This document shows, piece by piece, positions 11,016 through 23,735 of a DNA stretch of 64,000 nt. Position 1 is the first letter of the stretch; every line of letters begins with the position of its first letter. Origin of the DNA: Acestrorhynchus altus (taxonomy: Eukaryota > Chordata > Actinopteri > Characiformes > Acestrorhynchidae); contig CM067515.1 of the NCBI GenBank assembly GCA_034509495.1, positions 11,873,103 through 11,937,102 of the forward strand, read 5' to 3'. Under the pieces are notes generated by a model. That model had not been told where the DNA came from. It saw only the letters and a program-made list of their open reading frames with translations, and ran no database searches. Position numbers and translations under genes: made by a program.

Positions 11016-11036
11016 GTGTGTGTGTGTGTGTGTGTG
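10981..11036. repeat. (TG)n microsatellite
   Basis: TG repeat interrupted once by TAATG. Confidence 0.95.
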
Positions 11037-11752
11037 GCCAATGGCAATAATGTGCAATACATATATGCATGTGTGGTATTTCATTAAAGAGGATCCTGTT
11101 CTGTCTCTGACATCATATTGCAGTGAAAACCTCATCTCCACAAACTCTGAAACTGTCCAAACCATCTGGAACACCACTCCAAAGTGTGTTTGTGTGTGTG
11201 TGAGTCACTGTACCTCTATACACACCACTGAGTCAGTCTGAGTGATGAAAACCACATACGGTTACACACACGAGGGTGGATGACAGATGGCATTGTTCAT
11301 GGAGAAGGTCTAAAATAAAAATAAGATTTAGTTGCAACATCAGCAATCCCATAGTGACTGTCTTCAGCCAGCTGCAATGGTATTACAAGCCTGAGGCGCT
11401 TGAGTGAAACAGGCTGTGGGCTGTTGAGGATTAATAAGACCAAGCTGTGGACTTCAGATAATTTACACTCCAGCCAAATATTGACCAAACAATAACACCA
11501 GAAGCTATTGGAATGGACCAAACTTTCTATGAGTGAATGTAGTGATGTATAACAAATCATTTACAATATGAGTGAAAGATCTGATTATAAAAAGCTGCAG
11601 CTGAAAGAGCTCATTACCTACTGGGCCATGACCATTCCTGTAGACATTATCTGCTGATACCAGTTGGAAGCCCTGCAATAAAACACAACACGTGGCTGTA
11701 AGTTCCTGCACATATTGCTGAGCTTTAAGTGTCCTTTGCATCACTACTAGGG
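11037..11752. other. Spacer, nothing recognised
   Basis: No supported gene. The minus-strand ORFs at 11297-11560 and 11505-11744 carry no recognisable domain. Confidence 0.35.
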
Positions 11753-11780
11753 TTGACTGTTGTATGTGATGGCTCCCCAG

Positions 11781-11836
<56 letters not shown>

Positions 11837-11837
11837 A

Positions 11838-11877
<40 letters not shown>

Positions 11878-11906
11878 TCTGGGAGCCATCACATACAACA
11901 ATCCAA
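11753..11906. repeat. Hairpin with (TA)n core
   Basis: TGTTGTATGTGATGGCTCCC at 11759-11778 is repeated in perfect inverse at 11881-11900, with flanking partial matches. Between them lie two (TA)n runs separated by CACATAACCA. It may be a small MITE whose centre expanded into TA repeats. Confidence 0.8.
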
Positions 11907-11984
11907 CTAGCTATATAAATCACAATGCCTCCTGTAGGCATCAGGGTCATCACAGGATACTATGCTTTTAAAGAAATTCATCTA

Positions 11985-12135
11985 CCATGAGTGTTTTGGG
12001 AGGTTGGAGGAAACAGGTGTGTCAGGAGGAGGAACGGAACACACAGAACTCCTTACAGACTGAGACAAGAATCCGCAACCCACCTGGAGTTATTTGGCAC
12101 ACCATGCACCACCGTGCTGCCTGTACTGTGTATGT
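11985..12135 (-). mobile_element. tRNA-SINE-like fragment (minus)
   Basis: Reads GGGAGGTTGGAGGAAAC, then AACACACAGAACTCC, then CACCACCGTGCTGCC. This is the same motif order as the minus-oriented copy at 48.9 kb and the inverse of the copy at 47.3 kb. In fish this order matches a common SINE-like repeat starting GGCAGCACGGTGG. Assignment from memory. Confidence 0.45.
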
Positions 12136-12458
12136 ATGTCTGTGTGTGTATAACTCATTATACTATATTATAGTATTATACTATACAATTAATATAAATA
12201 TAATATATTTAAATATATTGAATAAATAATATACTAAAATATAATTATATATAATAAAAAGAATTATTAAAAGTATACTTCATAGTAAAGAGGCAGCCTA
12301 AAATTTCAGGTAATGTTTTACAAACTAAACAAGCCCACCCGTCAAGGAAGAAAGAAATGTATTTCAAACACAGGTCTGTCATTTTCTTCTTGTGTATGAA
12401 AATAACCACAGAGAAGGGATGATGCGCAGCTGCTGTTGAGAGACAAGCCTTCATCCAT

Positions 12459-12460
<2 letters not shown>
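12136..12460. other. AT-rich spacer
   Basis: Very AT-rich around 12160-12290. No gene seen. Confidence 0.35.

Positions 12461-12497
<37 letters not shown>
12461..12497. repeat. (CA)n microsatellite
   Basis: About 18 CA units. Confidence 0.95.
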
Positions 12498-12502
<5 letters not shown>

Positions 12503-12659
12503 TATAAGTACATCAGGATTATTCACTGAAGTTCACACATCAACTGCATCACTGCTGGAATCTGAGCTAACACAGAGGTTGTAGCCATGATGTGCTGTGT
12601 GTCATTGTTTGACTCTCTAATGAATCCATTCCATTATATTGGCTTTATCCATTGCTGAA

Positions 12660-12840
12660 ACAGATGTGCAAATGCCCAAACAACATCTATTCCTGGCAGA
12701 AGCACCTTGTGAATAGGACTCTCTGGAGAAGTCTTCATAGACCTATTGCTTTCCATACCTAATGCAGGGGATGACTGGGAGAAGTGCAGAGAGATATTTC
12801 TCTAGATGATGGTACTCCAATCTATGAACTCTACAGGTAC
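12660..12840 (-). mobile_element. MITE family A, decayed minus-strand copy
   Basis: CAGATGTGCAAATGCC, TGAATAGGACTCTCTGGAG and a CTAATGCAGGGGATG stretch match the order of landmarks in the 35.3-kb minus-strand copy. The termini are lost. Confidence 0.5.
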
Positions 12841-14105
12841 GTTCCATGCTGCAGTAAGTTTGGGTGTTTATTTACCTAGATACAGCACCTCCAGCACTTT
12901 GCATTTGGCAATAGATTGGCAATGAGAACTTGGGTAGTATATGCAGCAACTGAGTACTTTTCTGGCTTAAGTTCAGTGCAGGGTGTTGACAGGATATAAT
13001 AGAGTGACATTTAGCGGATTAATTAGTATTTTTGCAATAACCCACATTCAAAATAACAAAAAATAAAAGACACACTACTCTAAATAGCGTCAATAATAGA
13101 TATTTTAAAATTTGTCTGAAAAACACATTTAGACAGGGGTTGTGACTTTTCCACATCTGTAGCCACACCTGTTTATAACTAGAAAGCATGAAAGGAAAGC
13201 TTTGTAAAACCGTTTTATTTTCTCAAAGGGCCTGACACTGAAACTGTGAGAAATGGGGTGTGAACAACAAAACAGAAGACAACATCTGTCCTAATGTCCT
13301 TCCCAAAACAAGCAGAAAACCAATCATGCCAGTAGTTCCTTGTGAAGTGGACTTTCTTGAGTAACCTTTAAACTTAGGTTCTGAACACAAGGAATAAGGA
13401 TTTAAAGTTAACTGCATAGAGTTAAAATTGTAGAGTAATAGTGAGTATTTATCATTACACAGAAGTTGATGACAAGTTCTGCATCAGTCATCATGTCTTG
13501 TAGGTTAAACAGTTGATGCTCATCATGAGCAATACATTAAACTGTCTAAATTGGACACAAACCTGTTATATGTCCATAAATTCCACATTATACCCCTATT
13601 ACATAATATGGTGCATCGTTGCAGTTCATTAGTTTGATTGTTATTTTACAAAGCAAAGAAACGGGCAAAGATTGTGGTGAATGCCATGTACTGTTGTTTA
13701 CGATTGCACATTGCAGGGCTTTCTGAAATAAATGATTACTGATTAAATTTCCCTTAACTGATATCATGATTCTTGTATACTGGTCAAGCACGCTGTGGAA
13801 TGGAAGGCAGCCTCAGGGCTCTGGTAGGATAGGTTTATGTAAATTTACAGGGGTGTAAATAAGTCAGAGACTGTGATGTAATAGTTTTGGACATGCCTGT
13901 GTAGTGTTTAAGTTCTGGTTTGGCTCTTCCAGCCTGCTGAATTCTCATATTCAACTCCACATTCACAGAGTCTTCAAAGAAGGTTGGCCCAAACCAGTGA
14001 GCCCAAAGCAGTACAGGAAGCAGAGGCTTTCTCTTGAGCAGGCCTGCTTCACTGTCTGCTGGCTGGAGAATGATTTAGTGGGGATGGGGTGTGGGTTATC
14101 TTTGT

Positions 14106-14109
<4 letters not shown>
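12841..14109. other. Gene-free spacer
   Basis: Short ORFs without motifs. Nothing else recognised. Confidence 0.4.

Positions 14110-14181
<72 letters not shown>
14110..14181. repeat. (TG)36 microsatellite
   Basis: Uninterrupted TG repeat. Confidence 0.95.
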
Positions 14182-14184
<3 letters not shown>

Positions 14185-14386
14185 AGTAGGACTCAGAGAT
14201 GTAGTGAAAGAGGCCCTGGGAGGTTGGCAGACATGTGACTTTGAAGATCACTGATGTGAGGACTGTACTCACTTGCACTTGCATACACACACACCCCCAC
14301 CACACACACACTACCAACACTCTATCTATGTTTGAGACCACACCAAGGCAAACAGATAATTCTGAGGGATGACAGCAGATACAGAC

Positions 14387-14388
<2 letters not shown>

Positions 14389-14434
<46 letters not shown>
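14389..14434. repeat. (TG)n microsatellite
   Basis: About 23 TG units. Confidence 0.95.
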
Positions 14435-14437
<3 letters not shown>

Positions 14438-14678
14438 TGAGTTGGTGCCCCAAACTCTTCAAAGAACAGTTTTGACCCATCTAATACTCAGATCATAGAT
14501 CACTTCAAAACATCTTATATCTTCATCTCACCATCTCACACACCTCCTCCCCACCCTTACACACATATCATGTGACTTCAGAAGATTGAAAAAAAGGGAA
14601 AAGAAAAGAAGAAAGAGGAGTGGAAAGAGCGAGAATGTACTGAAAAAAGGAGTGCTAAGCTGTCAGGGACATTAACAG

Positions 14679-14747
<69 letters not shown>
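14679..14747. repeat. Compound (TC)n(AC)n microsatellite
   Basis: (TC)n to about 14702 passes directly into (AC)n. Confidence 0.95.
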
Positions 14748-14748
<1 letters not shown>

Positions 14749-14829
14749 TGGTCAAATAATGCTAATGTTGCTAAAAGTACATGAAAACAAATGGGCAAAG
14801 GTTAACATTTTGCAGATGACATCACACTC

Positions 14830-15050
14830 TAAGGCTGCATTTCCATTAGCAGGCTGAAGTGATTCAAATATGATTTTTTACCTTTGCTTTAATGTGACCC
14901 AGATCTGATCTTATCAATTTGGATTTGAGCCACTTTCATATGTTCTAGATCAGATATGTGTCTGGTTTGTAGACATGCAACATGAATGTGAATGGTCAGT
15001 TTGGATTTTGTGTATTTGTGTCTGCATGCATGTACTTGAAGCTGTTGGCG
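14830..15050. repeat. Dispersed repeat, copy 1
   Basis: The motif chain AGATCTGATCTTATC, GATCAGATATGTG and GACATGCAACATGAATGTG is echoed at about 16490-16660, where CAGATCAGATTTTTTC, CGAATATG and GTGACATAAATGTAAATGG recur. This is an old diverged dispersed repeat of unknown class. Confidence 0.45.
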
Positions 15051-15356
15051 TTGGATAATCTGTTTAATTGAAAATCTGTTCACTGTGTGGGCCGAAATGA
15101 ATGGGGAGAGACCAACATAACAAAAACTGAAGGTTGGACTATGTCCTCAAAAGATAGTGTAGAATATTTTACAAAATTGATCAAATATAAAGGTTTAATT
15201 CAACTCAATGTATAGGTTCTTCACACTAACAATAATGGTTTGTCATTAATCCAACGTCTCCTATTATATTCCTCAAAAAACCCTTTGAAGCACCCTTATT
15301 TTTAAGAGTCCATTCATGCATTGTTAAGTATGTTGGCATGGTTTATAATAACACTG

Positions 15357-15358
<2 letters not shown>

Positions 15359-15435
<77 letters not shown>
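15359..15435. repeat. (TG)38 microsatellite
   Basis: Uninterrupted TG repeat. Confidence 0.95.
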
Positions 15436-15436
<1 letters not shown>

Positions 15437-15547
15437 TGTGATTATAAGCCATAGCAGTATGGGGATGCTGTAGAGACTTGAATGTCCCCAAGGCAAAGAA
15501 CTAAACACATATTTCATTCTGTAGGTCTGGTCTGATCAGACCTGTTT

Positions 15548-15673
<126 letters not shown>

Positions 15674-15799
15674 TAAAGATCTAAGCTCATGCATTGTGCT
15701 TTATGTACAATAATGCTTTTTGCATTACATGCAACAAGCTCATATTCTGAGCAATCCTGGAGTGTTTCTATTGGTCCACTGGATGGTTCCCATTCCATA

Positions 15800-16760
15800 C
15801 AGTGAATGTATTTACACACACTCAGTAATCTGATTATAATTGGATTTCTGCAATTATCTGATTATTAAGATTGGGTTAAGGTCTAGAAATCGGATTAAGA
15901 AATCAGACAAAGAGTTGGAGATTCTGAGAACTAGATCAGAAATCAGATTTCTCAGTGCATGTTTACAGCTTTCAGTTTCCTGTACACAGTAGAGTACAGT
16001 ACAGTGGAAATGTGCTGAGGTGCAAATCTATTGCCTGCTATTCTATGTAGAATATTCTATTCTATTCCAGAGTTGTCATATTATCTGGTTACCCAAGTGG
16101 ATGTATTGTGTTGATTTTATGATTGTCAAAATACAAATTTCTGCACTGCATCAGATTATTGAGTGCATGTAAACAAAACAACAGAACAAAAACATATGGA
16201 CCAATATCAGAGATTGACAGTGAGTATTCTCCATAATAATATAAAATATAATACAAAAATAACATTACAATTAATTAATTAATTCAATAACTGCGGAAAT
16301 CAGATTTCGTCAGAAATCTGATGAACCTGTTTACATGCACTTGGGTAATCAGACAATGGCATAACTTTGGGTTTACATCAGTCAGGTAATAATCAGCTTA
16401 CTACTCACAGAAATAGCTGAATGGGGGAGGAGGACGTCCTTGCAGGTGGAGCTGCTGTGTGCTCCTTCCCTGATCAGCTATGACTCAGATCAGATTTTTT
16501 CAGGGCTTAATATGTGGTCCTAGATCGAATATGTTTCCAAATTGTGGATATGTGACATAAATGTAAATGGTCAGAAAGGATTCAGATGGGCATTTTTTGC
16601 CTGCACACAGCTTAGTGCCAAAGCTAATGGATTGCTTACCTGGAACTTATTCTGATTTAAGAAATCAGAGTATGCTGTTTACATGCCCACTTGATTAATT
16701 AGATAACTGTATAAATATGATAAAGATTGAATTACTGAATAACAGTGAATTTGTCAGTTT
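15800..16760. repeat. Cluster of diverged TAATCAGATTA / TTTACATGCAC repeats
   Basis: Variants of TAATCTGATTA and of TGTTTACATGCAC recur in both orientations: near 15830, 15870, 15940-15965, 16150-16170, 16310-16350 and 16640-16700. This suggests several nested remnants of a non-autonomous repeat whose ends carry these words. No intact copy. Confidence 0.5.
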
Positions 16761-17029
16761 TTTTATGATTGGACAATAGAAATGCTTCAAAATGACTTTT
16801 ACAACTTTGTACTTTGATGTCCTTTTACACACAACACAATTGAATGAGGCACAATTTAGGAAATGCATATCCTGAAAATGACCAAAAACAAACACATGCA
16901 TTCACACACTCATGTACACACACATCACTCTGCCCTTGACACCTAAAGTGAGTTGCTGGAGGACTGAGAAAGCTTAAAAACAGGCCTTAATCTCATAATG
17001 ACTCTGGAGGAATAAGGGGAATTTATCTA

Positions 17030-17500
17030 AATGTTTGTGCTGGCGAGCAACAGGAGTGCAACCAGCAGATATCATACACATTATGCTTTCGCTTTGTTAT
17101 GGTTGGGAGATTATCACAAAAATTATACGCTTATGGTTAACTGAGAGATTATAAGGACCATGAGAAAAAGCCACACATTTAAGATTAAGCCAAAGAACCT
17201 TTTTTTCCCCAGCTCAACATTAAGGAGCGTTTTGTTGCTAAGGTCCTCCTAAATACAGAGATGAACACTATTAGTGGGCGGACAGATGTTTTATCTTTCA
17301 TCTTCAAAGCTGCTATTCATTATGAGTAAATATGTGCTTTCAGGGGGGTTACACAAACGATCTGGAAGGGTTTGCCAAAAAAGAAAAAAGTAACAAACAA
17401 AATGAAAACATGGAAGCCATATTAATGTTTCTGCTGCATAAATAATGAGCTCTTTAAGAGATTAAAGTCAACATGGAGATAAACTCCTGACTCCGAACAC
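17030..17500. other. Candidate conserved non-coding block
   Basis: Complex, non-repetitive sequence with TTTGTTATGG, TCATTATGAGTAAATATG and TGCATAAATAATGAGC. It lies about 6-8 kb downstream of fzd10. No coding frame. Conservation not testable here. Confidence 0.2.
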
Positions 17501-17518
17501 AAATCATGCCCGCCATCC

Positions 17519-17522
<4 letters not shown>

Positions 17523-17569
<47 letters not shown>
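17523..17569. repeat. (TG)n microsatellite
   Basis: About 23 TG units. Confidence 0.95.
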
Positions 17570-17572
<3 letters not shown>

Positions 17573-17670
17573 TAATCATGAGATTAAATGCTTGTTAAAC
17601 TAGAGTTCACAGCTTGTCAATTAAGTTTGAAGTTTTCAGCCTTTGCAGTTGTACAGTTTATATAAATATG

Positions 17671-18390
17671 TACACTGATCAACCATAACATTATGATCCT
17701 TGTTTCTACTTCCACTGAGCACTTTGTTGTTCAGTAATTAGAAACTATAATCCATCTGTTCCTCAGCATACTTTGTTAGCCTCCTTTAACCCTGATCTGC
17801 ATGGGTCAGTATCACACAGGACAACCACAGTGCAGGTATTATGTGGCTAATGAGTCATTCTCAGCACTGCAGTGCCACCGACATGTTGGTGGCGTTGGTG
17901 TGTTCCGTATGTAAATATGTTATAAGGTGGCGTTACCTCAGGGAATGGCTTGGGAATACACACATCTGTAAAAACTGGGGTGTTATAAATGAGGCTGAAC
18001 ATTGGCTGAACATTCCATTTCCAAAAGTATGTGGGCAGCTGAAGTGAATAACTAATTATTTACTTAATTAATTATCTGAATCCCGTGACACCAGTCAGTT
18101 CTTGAAGTTAATGTGTTAAATGGACAAGCACAACAATCTGAGACACTTTAACAAGAACCAAACTCTAATGTTCTAGACAACTTCTCCAAAACATCAAGCT
18201 GGTCTTGACTTCCTGGTATGGGGTCAGTATGTACCAAAATTGCTTAAGGCTGTGGTCACCCAAGGCTCACTGGGTAGTAGTGTCTTGGTGCCAGATACTA
18301 CAGGACACCTTCAGAAGTTTTGTGCAGCCCATGCGTCAGAGCTGATTTTGTGGCATCAGGGTAGTTTTAATGATATGGCTGATTACTCTC
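17671..18390 (+). mobile_element. Tc1-derived non-autonomous element (family B)
   Basis: The left end TACACTGATCAACCATAAC and the right end near TAATGATATGGCTGATTA are imperfect inverse matches. Internal landmarks are AATCTGAGACACTTTAACAA, TCTTGGTGCCAGATACTAC and ACACCTTCAGAAGTTTTGTG. The last two recur at 44.97 kb. The right part resembles the end of a Tc1 transposase region, but with no open frame. Family recalled from fish repeats, not searched. Confidence 0.65.
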
Positions 18391-19420
18391 AATATATACA
18401 TTTTTTAAAGTTTGGAATCCTTTTTCACATGAATATTTGGGTTATTATACAGTAACTGTTGTAGATACAGTAATGTATTTGATTCACTGGAGAACCATTT
18501 AATGGAGGGTTTCTTAAAGAATCATCTTAGTATATGAGAACCTGAAGAAGCTTTCTGAAGTTTAAAGCAGTGACTCTCAGACCTTCTGTCCAGACTTTTG
18601 CTCCAACTCATGTGGGCCATCCGGACGTTCACTTTGAGAAACAGCAGTCTAAAGAACTGCCACGTTGTATAAATTTTCTTTACCAATTAAACAGTAGTTT
18701 GTGTTCCAGATGGTCACCATTCCCCATACTGTAGCTCTCATAAGGACACACAGGTCAGCTTATCCCTCAGTTCAATACCTTAGACTGATACCCAGTTCAG
18801 CATGTATCATACGTTATTTTCCTGCTAAAGCTGGAATTTTTAGTCTTGAACTTCTCAGGTCAAGTCTGGATTAGGATATGTTTAATGCCATGAGTAATGT
18901 CCTTTTATGGTCAGGCTGGGTTGGGTGTACTGAAGATGCAAGAAGGCAAATAAAACTGGATATGTTTGGAATATCATGCTCTGCTGCAACTGATTTGAGC
19001 TCCAGCTTCACTTCTTAGCTTCACTTCTTTCCTGTGTATCTGGACTTCTAGAAAGCTTCTAAATATGTGTGAAAAGTTAAGATTGCTCCTGATTGTTTCT
19101 ACTAATGCAGCTCCAAAAATTAGAATATTGTTAAAAAGCGTAAAAATGTGAAAGTGTGAAAATAGTTATTACATGTAGAACTTTTGGAGGTTCTTCAATT
19201 TGAGAGGAACATCTTGAGGTGCTTCAAAGAACCTTCAAGAACCCCTTGTCCTTTTATTGAAGTTTCCAATTAAATAACATTCAAAGTAATAATGTAGAAA
19301 CATGTAAGCTATAAAACATAGCTTATGTTACAAAAAGAAGAAAAATCTAAAATTAAAAACATTATTTTATATACTTTAAAATTTACTTAAAATACAAACA
19401 AGATTTTACTTCAAAATCTT
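18391..19420. other. Gene-free spacer
   Basis: Nothing recognised beyond short AT-rich stretches. Confidence 0.35.
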
Positions 19421-19428
19421 CAAAGCCA

Positions 19429-19540
19429 GTGGTTCTCAAACTGTGGTACGTGTACCATTGGTGGTATACAAAGCATCCTAAGGTCATATATCACATGACA
19501 TCAAACCTACTGTATGTAAGTCTGGTTTTAATTCTCATGA
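19429..19540. mobile_element. hAT-like terminal fragment
   Basis: CAGTGGTTCTCAAACTGTGG followed by TACCATTGGTGGTATAC resembles the terminal inverted repeat of hAT-type elements in vertebrates. No partner end was found nearby. Confidence 0.4.
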
Positions 19541-19679
19541 CTACAGTACTATAAATAATATGTTAAACCAGCTGCCAAGTAATTCACCATCATTTCTGAG
19601 TTTGGAATAATAGCTGAATAATTAATCAAGGGTTAAAAGGGATATCGTTTAGACACCATAGTTCACTACACTGTACATC

Positions 19680-20060
19680 TGTTCTTAGTACAGAGTCCAA
19701 ACTCTTTAGAGATGGTTTTGTGACCTTTTCCAGCCTGATGAGCATCTCTTCTTCTGAGCTCCTCAGAAATCTTCTTTGTTCATGTCATGATACACTTCCA
19801 CAAACGTGTTGTGAAGATCAGACAGCTTTAAGATCCCTGTTCTTTAAATCAAACAGGGAGGCCCTTCACACTTGATTGTCTCCTACTAACTATAATTTCA
19901 CCTTCACATAATCTGCTAATCCTAAAGTTTCACATACTTTTTTCATTCACAGTCTTAGTTGTTTGATTTGGTTTTCTGTATGTACTTCTAGGTGAAAATC
20001 TGATGAAGTTTTAGGTCACACATTTGCAGGCCTACTTGAACCCCCCCCCCAGTAATTGAA
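19680..20060 (-). mobile_element. Tc1-type transposon fragment
   Basis: The order AGAGATGGTTTTGTGACC, CCTGATGAGCATCTCTTC, GAAATCTTCTTTGTTCATG, AAGATCCCTGTTCTTTAAA and GAAAATCTGATGAAGTTTTA matches a Tc1-type element that I recall as frequent in fish genomes. It is read as the antisense of a transposase region with accumulated changes. It ends at a C10 run at 20041-20050. Confidence 0.5.
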
Positions 20061-21490
20061 GATCACAGTTTGGTTAGTGTAAAAGTGTCTCAGACTCTTA
20101 TGCTTGATTATTTTTCTGCTTCCAATGACTGTTTACTTGCTGCTTAATATATCCAGCCAATGACAGGTGCCACTGGAAGCAAATCATTGATGTAATTGGG
20201 GGCACGTTTCCCACTTCAAGCACTGATCATTACATAAACTTGCATAGTCCAAACATTTCACAAATATTAAAAGAAAAATCCTTTAACTTGAAAGATCTTT
20301 AGCACTGTTTGGAGTGTCAGCGCTACAGTCAGGCCATTCTTCTTCTGTCTGCGTCCGAAGTTCTGCTGCATTCCACATGACAATCCCACTGTACAAGGCT
20401 CTTCAAAGGCAGCTGATGTATAAAAGCCCAAATATAAATACCAGCTCATTCCAGCCACCGAATCACACCACAATCATTTTCGCCTTTTTGAGTTTGATGC
20501 TGACACACTTTCAAGTTTCACTTTCGCTTTCTCTGTCCTGTAATGGCAAAACCACATCATTTAAATCAAAGGCCACACTTCAAACCTGATCCGATTTGAT
20601 ATTACAATTATAAACCACAAGAAAAAAAGAGAAAAAACCTGGAGACCAAAACAAACTTTAAAGCTTTGGCTTCCGTATTGTTTATAAATGGAACATGGAA
20701 GTGAATAGATTAATTTTAATAGGAGTAAAATATGAAAGCCAGGCATTTAAAAAAAATAGTGCTTGGGTTTGAAACAAAGGGATAAAAAGGGCTAAAAATA
20801 CAGCTTTGTTCTTAATCGCTTTGATGCCGTCAAAGTTTTCTCTCTTTCTCTCACTGAGCCCGTGCTATACAAGGCCAGGGTATGCTCAGAGAGGTGTGAC
20901 TGATTGAACACTGATCTAGAACCAGGTTTTAGGCTCAGTTTCATGGTTGTGATTCCAATTTAGGTCATGGAGACTGATCACAGGTCAGCAGCCGGGAGCA
21001 TGCTGGGCCTTGAGCTACACACTGTATGAGGCCATCATCATGCCCTCTCATCACATGCCCGGAGTCTGTTTGGATTCCTGCCTCATCTCCTGCTTCAGCG
21101 GAGTTAGACGCTCCACTGAGTGCAGCGAACATGAACAGAAAGTGCTTCATCAAACAGCTCACACTCTATACGGATGGCCCCCTGTATGCTCCTGAAAAGA
21201 CCACTTTAAAATGGTTCCTAATGCTCACATATCTAATTTACAAAGAAATGGTTTGCTCACCAGCCATTCTTCTTTTATTATTTTATTATTTAAAGTGTTA
21301 AATGTTAAGAACCCGTCTGGTTCTTACAGCATTAGGGTTACAGTTAGGATAAGGAGCAGATTTATGGTTAGAGTTATGGTTTTTAAAGAAGACCTACAAG
21401 TGAAAATGGGTAGAGATGAATAATTGATTGATTGATACACGGAAGGGACAAATGATGACGCACAAACACTGTTATTCTTGTTAAAAAACA
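20061..21490. other. Gene-free spacer
   Basis: No gene. 20300-20600 is complex, non-repetitive sequence. A small ATTAGGGTTACAGTTAGG stretch lies near 21335. Confidence 0.35.
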
Positions 21491-21603
21491 TCAAGCAGAA
21501 CCAAAACAGAGCTCTTAAATGGGTTATATATAGAAGGCATAAATATAATGACCCTGAGTTTTGGAATTACCCCTTTTAAGAGCTCTGTTTTGGTTCTGCT
21601 TGA
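21491..21603. repeat. Perfect 29-bp inverted repeat (hairpin)
   Basis: TCAAGCAGAACCAAAACAGA plus nine further bases (21491-21519) is the exact reverse complement of 21575-21603. The loop is 55 bp. Function unknown. Confidence 0.9.
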
Positions 21604-22890
21604 TTTTAAATGCAATAGATACTTTGGGAGAACATGGAAGGATAACAGCTCATGTTAAGCCAATCAGAGAAAGGAAAAGGGTTGATGGAATGAAGCTCTG
21701 TAGGGAATGAAGCTGGGGACAACATGGCCAAGTAGCAGCACTGTACCATATGGAAGTTATGGGTACCATCTTGTGGCATAAGGCATCCAGGGGAGTGGCA
21801 ATAAATTAACACCAGACCTATCAGAGAAGACAGAAGGGCCAACCTTTACAGTTTTTTCAGCTAGCTAACTGTATACCATGCCTAGAGGACACAGAGTTGA
21901 CACTATCTGATTAGACTAGGGAATAAGGCAAAAAAATAATTATACTATTTTAATTACAGTGTTACAACTGTAATATGTAGGTTCTACAAGCTGTGACTGC
22001 CAATAAATCTAGAATTTATCAAGTCCTGTATAAAAGAAATAACAGCATGTTTTATTCTGAGGCAGGGGTGTCACACCAGTTTCACAGTGGGCCATTTTCT
22101 TTCTGAACAACCAGCAGCAACACCTGATTGCACTTGCTCAATCAACTGGACAGTCTTCAGACAACTGATCATATGTGCATTCATTTGACTGGGATGAAAA
22201 TCTGCAGTCACACCGGCCCGTTGTGAATCTGGTTAGACACCCCTTTTTTGAGGTAACAGGGTAGTAAATAAGGTTGTTAATCTGCACTGCCCCAAACAAA
22301 GTCACACATTTACTGTTAAAACACGCAATACGTGCTTTTTTTATGGCATCTTTAATTATAGCTTAATTTTAGTAAAATTTGACATCCTGTGACCAAAAAC
22401 GCAGCGGAAGTTAATTCAAAATTTCATTCAGTTTATTCTGATTGTTGCTTGTTCACAACCAAAAACTGTACCTTGCGATATGCTTGTTGGCATGCACATG
22501 TTGAATATCATCTCAAAAGTTTCTCTACACCTAAATATCAAAAAGAACGGTTCAATGAAAGGTTCTTTAGAAGCTTTACTGGTTAGTTAGATGAACTTCA
22601 TAGTTTCAATAAAAGTAAATTAATTGTATAGACATTTAACTGTATACTTATAATAAAATATATATTTAATATATACTATATAAAATAATATATAGAATTA
22701 TATAATATATAATGATATTAGTATTATATAATAATATGTAATGCAATATAATTATACATTTTTTAAATCTGCTACAGGAAACCTTCTAAATTAAGATTTA
22801 AAAAAAATTCTAAATTCATCAGCTTTTTTTGCAAGAATGGTTAAATGTAAAGTGCTATAGTGGCGTGCAGTTGTAGTGTACAGACACTTT
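21604..22890. other. AT-rich spacer
   Basis: Very AT-rich between 22610 and 22800. No gene recognised. Confidence 0.4.
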
Positions 22891-22899
22891 AAACTACGC

Positions 22900-22933
22900 T
22901 TTATTTTACTCTTACAAAATATCAACTTTTATT
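22900..22933 (-). promoter_or_regulatory. Candidate poly(A) signals of fzd10
   Basis: Two TTTATT words on the plus strand (22900-22905 and 22928-22933) read AATAAA on the minus strand. They lie about 800 bp beyond the fzd10 stop codon and would give a plausible 3' UTR length. Transcript data are absent, so this is inferred. Confidence 0.45.
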
Positions 22934-23735
22934 TTAGAAATATACACAAAGATATCTTTGTGCTACAAAAAAGAGCTCAACATAACAAAAAAACAAACAA
23001 ACAAAAAAGCCCCCAAACAACCAGGGGCCAAGAAGCCGCTGTACAAAAACGCCCCATCAAAAGGCCTCTGTCTTTTTCGGCAATATTTAGTGCTTGTAGA
23101 TTTGCTTTTACGCCATGGAGGGCCTTCACAATGGCCAGTTCATTCTCTCTGGCTGAAGCCTCAGCCAACAGCTGCTCTCCAATGTCAATGCAGCAGTGTA
23201 TGACATGGCCTTCATTTCCATAGAAAAGCCACAGTGACATGCAGACGAGGAGTGCTGCCCCCCCTCTGGCTTATTCACACTCATTGTCTGCAGAGTTCTT
23301 TTAGTGTCTTTAATCAGCCCCTACAGTACTATGAGTCTTTTCTCTCTGTCACTAAGGGAAACATCTATTGCACATGATACAGGCATTCCCAGTAATGCAA
23401 AGAGGGACTTGCTCATTTTTTCTGTTTTTTGACAAAAAAAAAAAAAAAAAAAAAACTTTTCTCCACAAAGTGGATAAGTAGTACCAGAAGGAGAAATAGA
23501 CTAAACAGTGGCTGAGTTGTGGTACATGCGCACAGATCATTATGAGAAACACAAAACAGAAATCTAAGGACACTGCAGCTTTTTATGGTGTCATTTTTGG
23601 AACAACTGGGGTTTGCATACAACAAATGTGAATCTCTATGTTCAGTGTCTTGTGGGTTTTCAGACCAAACCCTAATATGAACCAGTTTTTAAAGTAAACA
23701 TAGCAAACACCTCTTTGGAGTTCCTGTATGCATGC
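22934..23735 (-). other. Probable 3' UTR of fzd10
   Basis: Non-coding stretch between the fzd10 stop and the AATAAA words. It contains a plus-strand A run of about 21 at 23435-23455. A minus-strand frame of 87 codons (22977-23240) lies here but has no recognisable domain. Confidence 0.5.

Noticed and set aside
22977..23240. 87-codon minus-strand frame in the probable fzd10 3' UTR
   Set aside because: Protein-like composition but no recognised domain, and it sits between the stop codon and the likely poly(A) signal. Best treated as UTR.
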